A stretch of 64,000 nt of DNA from Secundilactobacillus silagei JCM 19001 (GTDB lineage Bacteria; Bacillota; Bacilli; Lactobacillales; Lactobacillaceae), in NCBI RefSeq assembly GCF_002217945.1, contig NZ_BCMG01000002.1, positions 62,001-126,000 on the forward strand. Direction: 5' to 3'. This document shows, one piece after another, positions 16,550 to 24,341 of this stretch. A program made the position numbers and the translations under genes. Position 1 is the first letter of the stretch, and each line of letters begins with the position of its first letter. The notes beneath the pieces were generated by a model. The model was given only the letters and a program-made list of their open reading frames with translations, did not search any database and was not told the origin of the DNA.

Positions 16550-17773
16550 ATGAAATCAAGTTTAAAGAAATCATTGTACCTTGGTTTAGCTGCTGTTTCA
16601 GTACTTGCCGCTTCTGGCTTTGCTGCAACTAATGCTAGTGCCAAATCATACGCTTACGTCACTAAGGCAGACTACTTCACCACTGCACCAGAAACCCGTA
16701 ATGTAGTTCCGAATGGTAGCCATGCTCTGTATACTAAAGTTGGTACTTCTCGTGGTACTCGTGTAGTTGCTTCAAAGACGACTATGGGTAACTTAGCCAA
16801 CTCAACTAACTCAGGCAAGTTCTTCCGTGCCTATTCAATTGTGACAACTAACCGTGGTTCTGTTTACTACAAGGTTGTTTCATTTGATGGCGCATACCGT
16901 GGCTGGATCTACGGTGGTAAAGATGCGACTCAGTTCGGCGGTGGGATTGCTCCTGCACAAACAACTAAGTCAGCTGACGTACCAGCTACCACAACTGGCT
17001 ACACCTTAACTAACCCATCTAAGTGGACTCTTTGGAACAACCCTAAGTACACTCAGTACAAGGCTAAGAAGATCACTGGCTTCAAGAATACTGATACCTT
17101 CACCGTTACTGGTGCCACGGCTAAGACCCGCGAAGGCTGGGTATACTACCAAGTTAAGGATGATCAGAACCCATCAGTTACTGGCTGGGTATACAACTTG
17201 GGTGTTCAGGCACCACAAGGCAACGCTGTAAAAGTTAGCTACGTTGATAAGGATACTGGTAAGGAAGTCGGCAATGTTTCAGTGCCATTTAACCAATCCG
17301 ATGCCTCAACTAACTTAACTTCAGGGACTAACTACAGCGCTGTTTTGAAGGGTATCCCATCAGGCTACGCTGCTTATGACACTACCAGCAACAGTTCAGC
17401 TTCATTTGCAAGCTTAACGAGTGCTGCTAGTGCTAAGAACAACGACACCGTTGTCTTCTATGTTAAGAGCGGTAATGCTGCTAACACTAACTTGACTCAA
17501 AGCATCACTGTTAACGTTCATGATGCTAATGGTAACCAGATTCCATTGAGCAATGACCAACGTAATGCATTAGCTGCATCTGGTCAAAAGAGTCAGTTCC
17601 AAGTAACACCAGGCTCAACGATCACTTCAGATAATGTTGCCAACATCCTTAAAGATGCAAAACTGTATACTATTGTTGTAGGTTCAAAGACTTACACCTT
17701 TGACAGTGCTGCCTCTGTAAAGACCGACACTGGTGCTAACGTTCAAACGACTGTTACCGCAGTGTTCAAGTAA
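16550..17773 (+). CDS. S-layer-type surface protein 3
   Basis: 407 residues. The signal peptide M-K-S-S-L-K-K-S-L-Y-L-G-L-A-A-V is shared with the two paralogues, and so is the N-terminal wall-binding pattern (T-R-N-V, F-F-R-A-Y-S-I-V-T-T-N-R-G-S-V-Y-Y, W-I-Y-G-G-K-D). A second repeat of the same type appears at about 160-225 (Y-T-Q-Y-K-A-K-K-I-T-G-F, T-R-E-G-W-V-Y-Y-Q-V). The C-terminal half has a MucBP-like stretch (V-S-Y-V-D-K-D-T-G-K-E-V). Start 16550 is chosen because AAGGAG precedes it. It follows the coiled-coil gene by 190 bases but has its own promoter-like site and leader. Confidence 0.87.
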   Translation: MKSSLKKSLYLGLAAVSVLAASGFAATNASAKSYAYVTKADYFTTAPETRNVVPNGSHALYTKVGTSRGTRVVASKTTMGNLANSTNSGKFFRAYSIVTTNRGSVYYKVVSFDGAYRGWIYGGKDATQFGGGIAPAQTTKSADVPATTTGYTLTNPSKWTLWNNPKYTQYKAKKITGFKNTDTFTVTGATAKTREGWVYYQVKDDQNPSVTGWVYNLGVQAPQGNAVKVSYVDKDTGKEVGNVSVPFNQSDASTNLTSGTNYSAVLKGIPSGYAAYDTTSNSSASFASLTSAASAKNNDTVVFYVKSGNAANTNLTQSITVNVHDANGNQIPLSNDQRNALAASGQKSQFQVTPGSTITSDNVANILKDAKLYTIVVGSKTYTFDSAASVKTDTGANVQTTVTAVFK

Positions 17774-17791
17774 TTTAAATTATTGATTTTT

Positions 17792-17822
17792 AAAAACGTC
17801 GCCTGTGAGCGGCGTTTTTTTG
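17792..17822 (+). terminator. Terminator after S-layer gene 3
   Basis: Hairpin AACGTCGCC / GGCGTT with TGTGAGC loop region, followed by seven T. Confidence 0.85.
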
Positions 17823-17951
17823 CGCTATCTACAGGGATGACCAAATTAGATTCAAAAAAAGACACCCTCACAGGTATCTAAATACGTATGCTATACTTAA
17901 TCAGCAGGGTTTTATGGGCGGTGGCTGTCTTTTCCCCTTGAGGTGATGCGT

Positions 17952-17996
17952 ATGGGAAACCGGAAGCAATCTGAGAAAGGGTTTCACAGCCAATGA
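17952..17996 (+). CDS. 14-residue leader peptide overlapping the toxin start
   Basis: A GAGGTG site precedes ATG 17952 in a 14-codon ORF (M-G-N-R-K-Q-S-E-K-G-F-H-S-Q) whose TGA stop overlaps the ATG of the toxin in the sequence ATGA. This arrangement couples toxin translation to that of the leader. Confidence 0.55.
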   Translation: MGNRKQSEKGFHSQ

Positions 17997-18079
17997 GTGT
18001 GTTTCAGGCACTCTCGTTGATGTTATTGTTTGGCACGTTTTTACTAGCGCTGCTGACCTACATCAACAACCAGCATTAA
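17993..18079 (+). CDS. Putative holin-like toxin of a type I toxin-antitoxin system
   Basis: A 28-residue peptide, M-S-V-F-Q-A-L-S-L-M then L-L-F-G-T-F-L-L-A-L-L and a polar tail Y-I-N-N-Q-H. This is the standard pattern of the small hydrophobic holin-like toxin family of lactobacilli (an A-L-x-L-M start, F-G-T-F and L-L-T-Y-I). It probably inserts in the membrane. It has no good ribosome site of its own and overlaps the preceding leader ORF. A convergent RNA from the other strand overlaps its 3' end. It lies between surface-protein genes, not in a plasmid-like context. Confidence 0.8.
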   Translation: MSVFQALSLMLLFGTFLLALLTYINNQH

Positions 18080-18232
18080 AAAAGCCGCCCTGCATAACTT
18101 TGGTAGGTTACAGGACGACTCGTAGTTTATAGTTCTGTCAATGCCACCGCCTTTAAAGCGGCTGCTGGAGGTCGGTGTTCAAGCACCGGCCTCTTTTACG
18201 TCCATATTGTAACATATTGGATTCATCAATTC
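18080..18232 (-). ncRNA. Antitoxin RNA candidate opposing the holin-like toxin
   Basis: On the minus strand a TACAAT -10 (about 18209-18214) is followed by an RNA with hairpins GGCCGGTGCTTG/CACCGACC and CCGCTTTAAAGGCGG, ending at a terminator with arms GTCGTCCTGTAAC and GTTATGCAGGGCGGC followed by TTTTTT (18080-18120). The terminator hairpin is convergent with the toxin mRNA terminator, so both RNAs share this complementary region. Confidence 0.65.
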
Positions 18233-18301
18233 CACAATACGACTGTGTCCGTCAATGGTAGGTTCAAAGTATGAGGTGAGGTGAACGGGTCAGTTTAGAG
18301 C

Positions 18302-18348
18302 TAAATATGCTATAATTCAGATAATTTAAACGAGGGGACATACATATT
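18302..18348 (+). promoter_or_regulatory. Promoter and ribosome site of the C39-like gene
   Basis: Extended -10 TGCTATAAT (18308-18316) without a strong -35, followed by a GAGGGG ribosome site. Confidence 0.55.
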
Positions 18349-19203
18349 ATGATGAAAAAAGGAATCACAGCACTATTATTGGGCCTGACAATTGGTGTGA
18401 GTGCTGTGTCAGTTAATACGAGTGTTGCTAGTGCCGCAACCAGTACCAGTAGCCGAGCTTACGCACCAATTACCAGACTGACTAAGGTGAATTACTATAC
18501 CACGATGGGTGCCAACAGCACGCATAATTATGGCGTCTATGCCACTGGGGCTTACCAGACTTCGGCTAATAACGAAAAGACCATTAGCACCGGGCGTTCA
18601 TTTGCCAATAAGACGATTCACATCACCCGTGAAGAAGTGGTGAACGGGGTGACTTGGCTGAAGTTCACTTATAACCACAAACAGACCGGCTGGATCGAGC
18701 AAAAGGCCACCGTGACTTCCACGTACAGGCTTTACGCGCCGATGATCGGCCAGCGTCCGCAACTGCCCACTGGCTGTGAAATTACCGCTACGGCGATGAT
18801 GCTGCAGTTTGGCGGGGCGAAAGTTGACAAGATGAGTTTGGCTAAAGAAATGCCACGGTCTAGCAATCCCAATAAGGGGTTTGTTGGCAGTCCGTACAGT
18901 GCCAGTGGCTGGTACGTCTTCCCCGGTGGCCTCATGGGCGTGGTCAAAGCCCACATGGGGACCGCTAAGAACATGACCGGTGCTAGTTTGACCAGCATTA
19001 AGAGTCAGGTGCGCCGCAATCATTTGGTCGTGGTGTGGGTCGCTAACGTGGACGGTTTCAGCAACCACGCGCTGACGGTGACCGGCTACTCGAAGTCGCG
19101 GATCTACTACAATGACCCGTGGACGAAGCAGCGTACCAGTATGACGAACAGTGCGATGACGACGCATCGTAAGGCGGATGCTAACCGCGCGCTGAGCTAT
19201 TAA
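18349..19203 (+). CDS. Secreted C39-like cysteine peptidase with SH3-like domain
   Basis: 284 residues with a signal peptide (1 to about 30, ending V-A-S-A-A). Residues 45-125 resemble a GW/SH3-type wall-binding module (N-Y-G-V-Y, T-W-L-K-F, T-G-W-I-E). From about 130 there is a peptidase C39-like domain: the cysteine in L-P-T-G-C-E-I-T-A-T-A-M (C143), the histidine in N-H-A-L-T-V-T-G-Y (H240) and the aspartate in Y-Y-N-D-P-W (D256) form a plausible catalytic triad. Such proteins are exported and probably cleave peptides in the wall; no transporter domains are fused. It is followed 37 bases later by an NlpC/P60 gene and is probably co-transcribed with it. Confidence 0.8.
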   Translation: MMKKGITALLLGLTIGVSAVSVNTSVASAATSTSSRAYAPITRLTKVNYYTTMGANSTHNYGVYATGAYQTSANNEKTISTGRSFANKTIHITREEVVNGVTWLKFTYNHKQTGWIEQKATVTSTYRLYAPMIGQRPQLPTGCEITATAMMLQFGGAKVDKMSLAKEMPRSSNPNKGFVGSPYSASGWYVFPGGLMGVVKAHMGTAKNMTGASLTSIKSQVRRNHLVVVWVANVDGFSNHALTVTGYSKSRIYYNDPWTKQRTSMTNSAMTTHRKADANRALSY

Positions 19204-19240
19204 GATGAGTAAAGACATAGGTTAGAAGGGGAGAATTGTA

Positions 19241-20056
19241 ATGCGTTTGAAGTGGATCATTGCGTTAAGTATCGGGGCTGTCATGGGGATGGCAGGCGCG
19301 ACGACGCAGGCCTCAGCTTATCAGAATCCCAAGGCCTACTATCAGGTTCAAGACACGCAGATCAAGCCTTACGGCAAGGTCGGCTACACGGTTAAAAAGG
19401 GCTATGAAGGCATCAAGACCTGGAAGATCATGAAGAAGATGGGGACTTTTGGTGGTTACGACAAGTACAATACTGCCACGGTTGACCGGGTCAAAGCCTT
19501 TCAGCAGAAACATCGTTTGAAAGCGACTGGCGATGTTGACGAGCAGACCTGGGAAAAGATGGGTTTCTCGAAGGCGTCGTGGACCAGCATTGACAGCTAC
19601 GTGGCGCCAATGACGGTCACGACTAAAAATGGGCGGCAGGCGCACATTGAAGCGATGATCAAGCAGGCTTATAAGTACCTGGGCCGGCCCTATCTCGTTG
19701 GGGCATCATCTAGTCCTAATTATGGGGTGGACTGTTCCGGACTAGCGATGCAGGCGCTGTACGCTGGCGGCATTGATCCAGCACCGATCAGTGCCATTAA
19801 CCACGCGCATCCAGGCAACGAGTGGAATTCTCGTAATCTGTGGGCATCCAAGCAGTTGAAGCAGGTCGCTTATAAGCACCGTGAACGTGGGGACCTGATC
19901 TTCTACTATCAACCAGGCACGCGGGTGGTCTGGCACGTGGCGATTTATCTGGGTCATGATAAGGTGATCGAAGCGTGGCCACCGAAAGTCATGGTGCAGC
20001 CGATCCGTAATGGGCAGCGCTCTGATATTGCGGGGGTTAAGAGGCCGTTTGTGTAG
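19241..20056 (+). CDS. Secreted NlpC/P60 endopeptidase with peptidoglycan-binding domain
   Basis: 271 residues. Signal peptide 1 to about 26 (G-A-T-T-Q-A-S-A). Residues about 65-110 match the helical PG_binding_1 domain (T-V-D-R-V-K-A-F-Q-Q-K-H, G-D-V-D-E-Q-T-W). The C-terminal NlpC/P60 domain carries Y-L-G-R-P-Y, then D-C-S-G-L (nucleophile C165) and W-H-V-A-I-Y-L-G (H232). It cleaves stem peptides in the cell wall. It forms a pair with the upstream C39-like peptidase. A long hairpin directly follows its TAG stop. Confidence 0.88.
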   Translation: MRLKWIIALSIGAVMGMAGATTQASAYQNPKAYYQVQDTQIKPYGKVGYTVKKGYEGIKTWKIMKKMGTFGGYDKYNTATVDRVKAFQQKHRLKATGDVDEQTWEKMGFSKASWTSIDSYVAPMTVTTKNGRQAHIEAMIKQAYKYLGRPYLVGASSSPNYGVDCSGLAMQALYAGGIDPAPISAINHAHPGNEWNSRNLWASKQLKQVAYKHRERGDLIFYYQPGTRVVWHVAIYLGHDKVIEAWPPKVMVQPIRNGQRSDIAGVKRPFV

Positions 20057-20175
20057 AGCAGAGCGTGAAACAACCCGGGTTGACTCCAGAGTGTAACGTG
20101 AAAAAGTGAGGTTCCTGAACTTGGGAACCTTACTTTTTTGCGTTACACGGCCGGAGTCAGGGTTGTTGAGCGCGT
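20057..20175 (+). repeat. Long hairpin after nlpC, related to the stop-abutting repeat
   Basis: Starting directly after the TAG stop, ACAACCC...TGACTCC...GTGTAACG...AAAAAGTGAGGTTCC pairs stepwise with GGGAACCTTACTTTTTT...CGTTACAC...GGAGTCA...GGGTTGT. It opens with GAGCGTGAAAC and closes with GCGTTTGAG, like the termini of the repeat family, but the arms differ. It includes a T6 tract and may terminate transcription. Confidence 0.65.
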
Positions 20176-20629
20176 TTGAGCTAGGTGGCAGTGAACGAGT
20201 TGGTATACCCTTATAACGCCGGTGTAATGGCTTTTACGTTAAAATTGAGTTGCCATTTCAAAAATAAAACGCAACGCCAATTCTGAATTAATTTCAAAAA
20301 TGTTATGACTGGATTTAATAAATGGTATATCCCAATATTAAACGCACAAAAAAGACCAGCAAAGGGACTTTTGCTGGTCTTTTTTGATTGTGACTGCAGG
20401 CATTGCAGTCACTTTAAGGATATTAAAAGGGATGAAACAAGACTTTTCGATTGGAATTCAACAACCGAATATCCATAGGTTATCATAGTTGATTTTAAAA
20501 ATCAAGAACACCTGTTCGATTTTAACCGGGGTTATATCACGATAGAATAATTTTTGTCCAACGAAAACGGTTGGCAACTTTCTGTCGTTGATCTTGCTAC
20601 TAAGGTATTTACCCACAGGAGGGTTTAGC
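20176..20629. other. Gene-free stretch with one terminator-like hairpin
   Basis: Apart from a strong bidirectional hairpin (AAAAGACCAGCAAAAG / CTTTTGCTGGTCTTTT type, 20347-20386) I see no gene. The segment before the XRE gene has short open frames without start signals, and no recognisable toxin partner was found in them. Confidence 0.5.
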
Positions 20630-20890
20630 TTGAAACAAACCAAAAACATTTTTGATAGACCGGCATTTGCTAAGAAATTTCACCAAAGCAGTATTCGCTA
20701 CAAGTACGCCGTTGAGATTCAGACCTTGCGGGCGAAAGCGGGGCTGACCCAAAGCCAGCTGGGAGAGCTGATGAACGTGCCGCAATCGTCAATTGCGCGC
20801 TGGGAAAATGGCGGGACGAACATCACCATTGAAACGCTGGAAAAGATCGCCACGGCAATGAATAAAGAGCTAAAAATTGATTTTCTATAA
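20630..20890 (+). CDS. XRE family helix-turn-helix protein
   Basis: 86 residues starting at TTG 20630, supported by ACAGGAGGG just upstream. An N-terminal basic region (residues about 1-27) is followed by a Cro/C1-type helix-turn-helix (about 28-85: L-R-A-K-A-G-L-T-Q-S-Q-L-G-E-L-M, then V-P-Q-S-S-I-A-R-W-E-N-G). The layout is that of HigA-like antitoxins, but no HigB/RelE toxin gene was found next to it, so it may be an orphan antitoxin or a small regulator. An ATG/TTG further upstream at 20588 lacks a ribosome site. Confidence 0.75.
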   Translation: MKQTKNIFDRPAFAKKFHQSSIRYKYAVEIQTLRAKAGLTQSQLGELMNVPQSSIARWENGGTNITIETLEKIATAMNKELKIDFL

Positions 20891-20968
20891 TCTTAACGCA
20901 TATCCAGCCAAATAAATTGCCATCTATGGTAGAATGACCCTATGTATAGGTTGAGGAGTATTGCATAA

Positions 20969-21007
20969 ATGCAGTACAGAGTTTTAAGGGGGCCATTCTG
21001 GGTATGA
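20969..21007 (+). CDS. 12-residue upstream ORF overlapping the metalloprotease start
   Basis: ATG 20969, preceded by GAGGAG, opens a 12-codon ORF (M-Q-Y-R-V-L-R-G-P-F-W-V) that stops at TGA 21005-21007, overlapping ATG 21004 of the protease as ATGA. The protease itself has only a distant AAGGGGG site inside this ORF, so coupled translation is likely. Confidence 0.45.
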   Translation: MQYRVLRGPFWV

Positions 21008-22161
21008 AGAAGTTTGGTATTATAGTTGTTGCAACACTGTCGTTCATGGCTTCATTTGCGGCTATTCCGGCTGCAACGACGCCTACTGTCCAGGCTAAGA
21101 CAAAGGTTTCAGTCGTTAAAAAGAAGTCGATGAGTGCGCAGAAGTACCAGATCGACCAGTCGAAGGCCAAAAAAGCGTATGCCTATTCTGGCACCTTAAA
21201 GAAAAAGGAGTTCAAACTTTCAAAGGGTCATAACCAGACTTTTAACGCGACTGCGCAAGAGTCAGTCAAAGTCGGCAAGAAGACGCGGGTCTACTACTAC
21301 GTCAAATCAACTTCTAACCATAAGTTGGCTGGCTGGGTCTGGCATGGCTACCTGAAGACGCCACTGCTGTCCAAGTCAGCGGTCACTAAGTTAGTGGCTT
21401 CCGGTGAAGATCTGAATCCATCGGCAGCACTGCTCAAACAGCCAGAAGCCTTTTACGGGACTTACAATCTCTATTTGCGCAAACAGTTCAACATGACGGG
21501 CAAGCTGACGACCTTTAAAAATAATCAAGCACGGGTCTACGTTGCTGATCCAGCTATTAAGCCTTACGCTCAAAAAGCAATGGGCGTCTGGAACCAAGCC
21601 CTTGGCCGCACCGTCTTTGTCTCCGGGACGGCTTCCAACCATCAGTTAGTGATAGATACTAAACCCGCTAAGGAGTGGGATGGTCTGAACGATGGGACAC
21701 ACCTCTACTTGAGTTCAACGGCGCTGAAGGATAAGACTTATATGGATAGTGTGGCCGATACCCCAGAGATTCGGTCGCTGTATAATCAGTATGAAGATAT
21801 CGCGGACGCCTACAAGGATGCGGCTAACGGTTCAGCTGCTCAAAAGACTTACCTCTCTCAGGGACACACGTTGTATGATCAGTTGATTGCTGCTCAAAAA
21901 GCGGCGGCACCGTCATATACCAACTATTGGGAAGGCGTTCTCGTTCATGAACTGGGTCACTCCCTTGGCCTGGATCACACGCCGTATCTGACGGACATCA
22001 TGTATGCTGAAACCAGCGATGATGGCTTCAGTTCCAGCGTGGATGGCAAGTATAACTGGGATGCACCGAAGGATCCTAACGATACACGCCGGGAAACGCC
22101 AACCTTGTCACAACGTGATGTAAACCGTGCTAAATTAGGAATGAAACTCGGGTACTGGTAA
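21004..22161 (+). CDS. Secreted matrixin-like zinc metalloprotease
   Basis: 385 residues with a signal peptide (about 1-32, ending T-V-Q-A-K). The middle has a wall-binding SH3-like stretch near 85-120. The C-terminal M10-type catalytic domain (about 175-385) shows H-E-L-G-H-S-L-G-L-D-H, giving zinc ligands H315, H319 and H325 with catalytic E316, followed by the Met-turn in D-I-M-Y-A-E. It probably processes extracellular or wall proteins. A short upstream ORF overlaps its start. It lies in a cluster of exported wall-active enzymes and S-layer-type genes. Confidence 0.85.
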   Translation: MKKFGIIVVATLSFMASFAAIPAATTPTVQAKTKVSVVKKKSMSAQKYQIDQSKAKKAYAYSGTLKKKEFKLSKGHNQTFNATAQESVKVGKKTRVYYYVKSTSNHKLAGWVWHGYLKTPLLSKSAVTKLVASGEDLNPSAALLKQPEAFYGTYNLYLRKQFNMTGKLTTFKNNQARVYVADPAIKPYAQKAMGVWNQALGRTVFVSGTASNHQLVIDTKPAKEWDGLNDGTHLYLSSTALKDKTYMDSVADTPEIRSLYNQYEDIADAYKDAANGSAAQKTYLSQGHTLYDQLIAAQKAAAPSYTNYWEGVLVHELGHSLGLDHTPYLTDIMYAETSDDGFSSSVDGKYNWDAPKDPNDTRRETPTLSQRDVNRAKLGMKLGYW

Positions 22162-22181
22162 ACTTTAAACTGCATTTTGAT

Positions 22182-22222
22182 GGTCTGATGATCAGTCGGT
22201 TGACTGGTGATCAGGCCTTTTT
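22182..22222 (+). terminator. Terminator after the metalloprotease gene
   Basis: Hairpin GGTCTGATGATCAGTC / GACTGGTGATCAGGCC followed by TTTTT. Confidence 0.85.
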
Positions 22223-22328
22223 GATTTCTTTACGCAACCTTTACGTGACCTAAACACAATCAATATATTACGGGTGTATACCTAAACTAGAAAGTGAAGT
22301 TGGCTCGGCTAGTGGAGGTGATCCAGTC

Positions 22329-22604
22329 ATGAGATTATTGAAGATACTCGTTGTGCTACTATTGTTTGTTGTGTTTAGCCGGCCGGTCACTGGAGCAGCA
22401 AGAACGACCAGTCAGACGGATGAACCGACGATTTCGCAGCTTCAACCTAAGATGAACGCGCAGATTCAAGTTGGTAACCAGGAAAGTCAGATCAAGTTTT
22501 GGCGGACGAATAATACGCATGAACGGCAGGTCACGATTGGTGGCCTCACGATTTTGGTCATGATTGGGCTCACGGCAACGTGGGCGCGCCGGCGATTCTA
22601 TTAA
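22329..22604 (+). CDS. Small membrane protein with two hydrophobic ends, hypothetical
   Basis: 91 residues: an N-terminal hydrophobic signal or anchor (about 4-22), a polar extracellular-like middle, and a C-terminal membrane helix (about 68-85, G-G-L-T-I-L-V-M-I-G-L-T) ending in A-R-R-R-F-Y. The topology is that of a wall-anchored precursor, but there is no LPXTG motif. A GTGGAGGTGATCC site precedes the start. No family recognised. Confidence 0.62.
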   Translation: MRLLKILVVLLLFVVFSRPVTGAARTTSQTDEPTISQLQPKMNAQIQVGNQESQIKFWRTNNTHERQVTIGGLTILVMIGLTATWARRRFY

Positions 22605-22619
22605 TATTAACGAAAGAAG

Positions 22620-22669
22620 ACCCACTATGAGCTAGTGCACATGCACACTGCTCATAGTGGGTTATTTTA
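22620..22669. terminator. Terminator after the small membrane protein gene
   Basis: Hairpin ACCCACTATGAGC / GCTCATAGTGGGT followed by a T-rich run; may serve both strands. Confidence 0.8.
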
Positions 22670-22722
22670 ATATGCTTGAGGACTTGTTTTAGCGTTTCCT
22701 GACCGAAGTCAGACGAGTTGGC

Positions 22723-23178
22723 TTAACCGTCAATCAGCCATTTATAGAGTCGCTGTAAGCCGGCTGGCCGGTCAGCTGGACTGAGCTTGGTGACAATCAA
22801 ATTAACGGTTTCACCCAGCCGGACGTTTTTCAGTGTGCGGACGTTTCGCAGGTCAGTCTGATCAAACGTGTAGTCCAGCGGGATATGGTCATTGATGCCG
22901 CTGCCGGATTCAATGATATCGCTGTTGAAGATATCCGTGACGTCGGCACCCCGGCCAGTAGAATGGCTGGTCGACCAGTAATAAGTTTTCAGCTTCCGTC
23001 CCCGTTGCGTGACGAAGTTAACGGCAACGTGATTGCTGAGCATCTGATGGGTACGGGGCATGAGCTCCCTGGATTGCAGATTGCGTCCTCGAGTGAGCAG
23101 CGATAGGCCAAATACGAGGGACAAACAAAAACAAATCAGGATAACAGCAGTGTGTCTTCTGGTCATTCGCGGTGACAC
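22723..23178 (-). CDS. Membrane-anchored or secreted hypothetical protein
   Basis: 151 residues with an N-terminal hydrophobic helix (about 10-28: A-V-I-L-I-C-F-C-L-S-L-V-F-G-L) and a polar beta-rich remainder. The start is a GTG with AAGGGGG seven bases upstream; an in-frame ATG four codons later is the alternative. The gene faces its neighbours on the opposite strand and no family is recognised. Confidence 0.55.
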   Translation of the reverse strand: MSPRMTRRHTAVILICFCLSLVFGLSLLTRGRNLQSRELMPRTHQMLSNHVAVNFVTQRGRKLKTYYWSTSHSTGRGADVTDIFNSDIIESGSGINDHIPLDYTFDQTDLRNVRTLKNVRLGETVNLIVTKLSPADRPAGLQRLYKWLIDG

Positions 23179-23391
23179 GGCGCACCCCCTTTGCTTCTAG
23201 CTCTCTTATGATTTGTAAGTATGCCATATAAATATAGCTAAACTGCGATTTATTTATGAAGAATTCGTGAACAGCGTGGTTGGTGAAAATTAGATGAGAA
23301 ATGCATATTCTCGAGTGTTCTGTATACGGCATTGTATAGCATATATGGTATTATTTCGGGGAACCAAAATAACCGATAAGGAGTTTACAGA

Positions 23392-24081
23392 ATGACAAAA
23401 TTCCCCGACGTATTTGGGACGACCCAGGAGTACAGAAACAAGGTGCTGAAGAAGGGCTATATCGACATTCAGAAAATACGGCCGAAAGATGTCGTTGACG
23501 TTGAGGATGATCGTCAGTGGCTGCCAGACTTTACGCAGGTTTTCGCGATCATTAACATTACGGGAACGCAAAGCGATTACGATTCTATCCTATTAATGGC
23601 TAACCAGCGACTGGTGAAGTGCCGGCTGTCGCCAAATCAACTGGTCAAGCGGTTAGACAGGCAGTTTTTGCTCCACCCGAAAAACGATGTCGGCAACGTG
23701 GCGAAAAGCATTGGCATCACGCGGCATGTGCCTTACTGCTGCGGGGATTTCTTACTGGTACCGGTGGGCAGCAAAGCAGCCAGCAATAACAGCTGGGTGC
23801 GGCTATCAACTGGTGGCGAGCTGTGGGAACATGATGGTAAGAAGTCATTAGTGAACTATCCAACCACTGGGGTGCTACGGATCCCGCATGGAAAAGGTGC
23901 GATTGCTGGCCGCCGGAGTAAATGCTTCCAAATCTTGGCGTACTATTTTTATGTTGCACTGGCTATCTTAACCACGATTGAGCTCGATCTAGGGGAAATA
24001 TCGGTGAAGAAGCTTAGAAAAATCTCACAGGGCAAAGATGACCACTTTCGAGAGGGGATTCTCCGGGAACTGCTGGAGTGA
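23392..24081 (+). CDS. Possible ComK-like competence regulator
   Basis: 229 residues, no signal peptide. The middle part has a run similar in order to ComK proteins: a segment beginning R-L-V-K-C-R-L-S-P-N, a short basic motif, then D-F-L-L-V-P-V-G-S-K and S-W-V-R-L, a D-G-K turn, and a basic R-R-S-K region. ComK activates DNA-uptake genes in Bacillus, and lactobacilli carry divergent relatives. The match is by eye only and the protein is longer than B. subtilis ComK. The next gene encodes an alternative sigma factor, which fits a competence theme. A GGAG site precedes the ATG. It could be an unrelated regulator. Confidence 0.4.
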   Translation: MTKFPDVFGTTQEYRNKVLKKGYIDIQKIRPKDVVDVEDDRQWLPDFTQVFAIINITGTQSDYDSILLMANQRLVKCRLSPNQLVKRLDRQFLLHPKNDVGNVAKSIGITRHVPYCCGDFLLVPVGSKAASNNSWVRLSTGGELWEHDGKKSLVNYPTTGVLRIPHGKGAIAGRRSKCFQILAYYFYVALAILTTIELDLGEISVKKLRKISQGKDDHFREGILRELLE

Positions 24082-24242
24082 TCGTGGCCTATTACGAAAC
24101 TATGAGAAGTCAGGTTTTAATGGTGAAACGTGAATTTTTGGTTATAAATTGGTCTAGGTCATTTATGATATAAAGTTTTACTGATGACTGGTTTATGCAG
24201 ACACTTAAAATACCGAGATCAAATTCTCTCATTTGTTTCACT

Positions 24243-24273
24243 AAAAGGCAGTGCGATTTGCACTGCCTTTTGT
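24243..24273 (+). terminator. Rho-independent terminator
   Basis: Perfect hairpin AAAAGGCAGTGC / GCACTGCCTTTT. Confidence 0.85.
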
Positions 24274-24341
24274 GTTGGGCAACCCTGTTATGCTGTTTTC
24301 GACCATAGCGCTATGGATCACTTATAAAAGGGGTTCATATC

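Noticed and set aside
18598-19218. 206-codon ORF on the minus strand
   Set aside because: It lies fully inside the C39-like gene on the other strand, has no ribosome site and no recognisable family.
20400-20620. HigB/RelE toxin upstream of the XRE gene
   Set aside because: Short frames were read in both directions, but none matches a RelE-type pattern or has a start signal.
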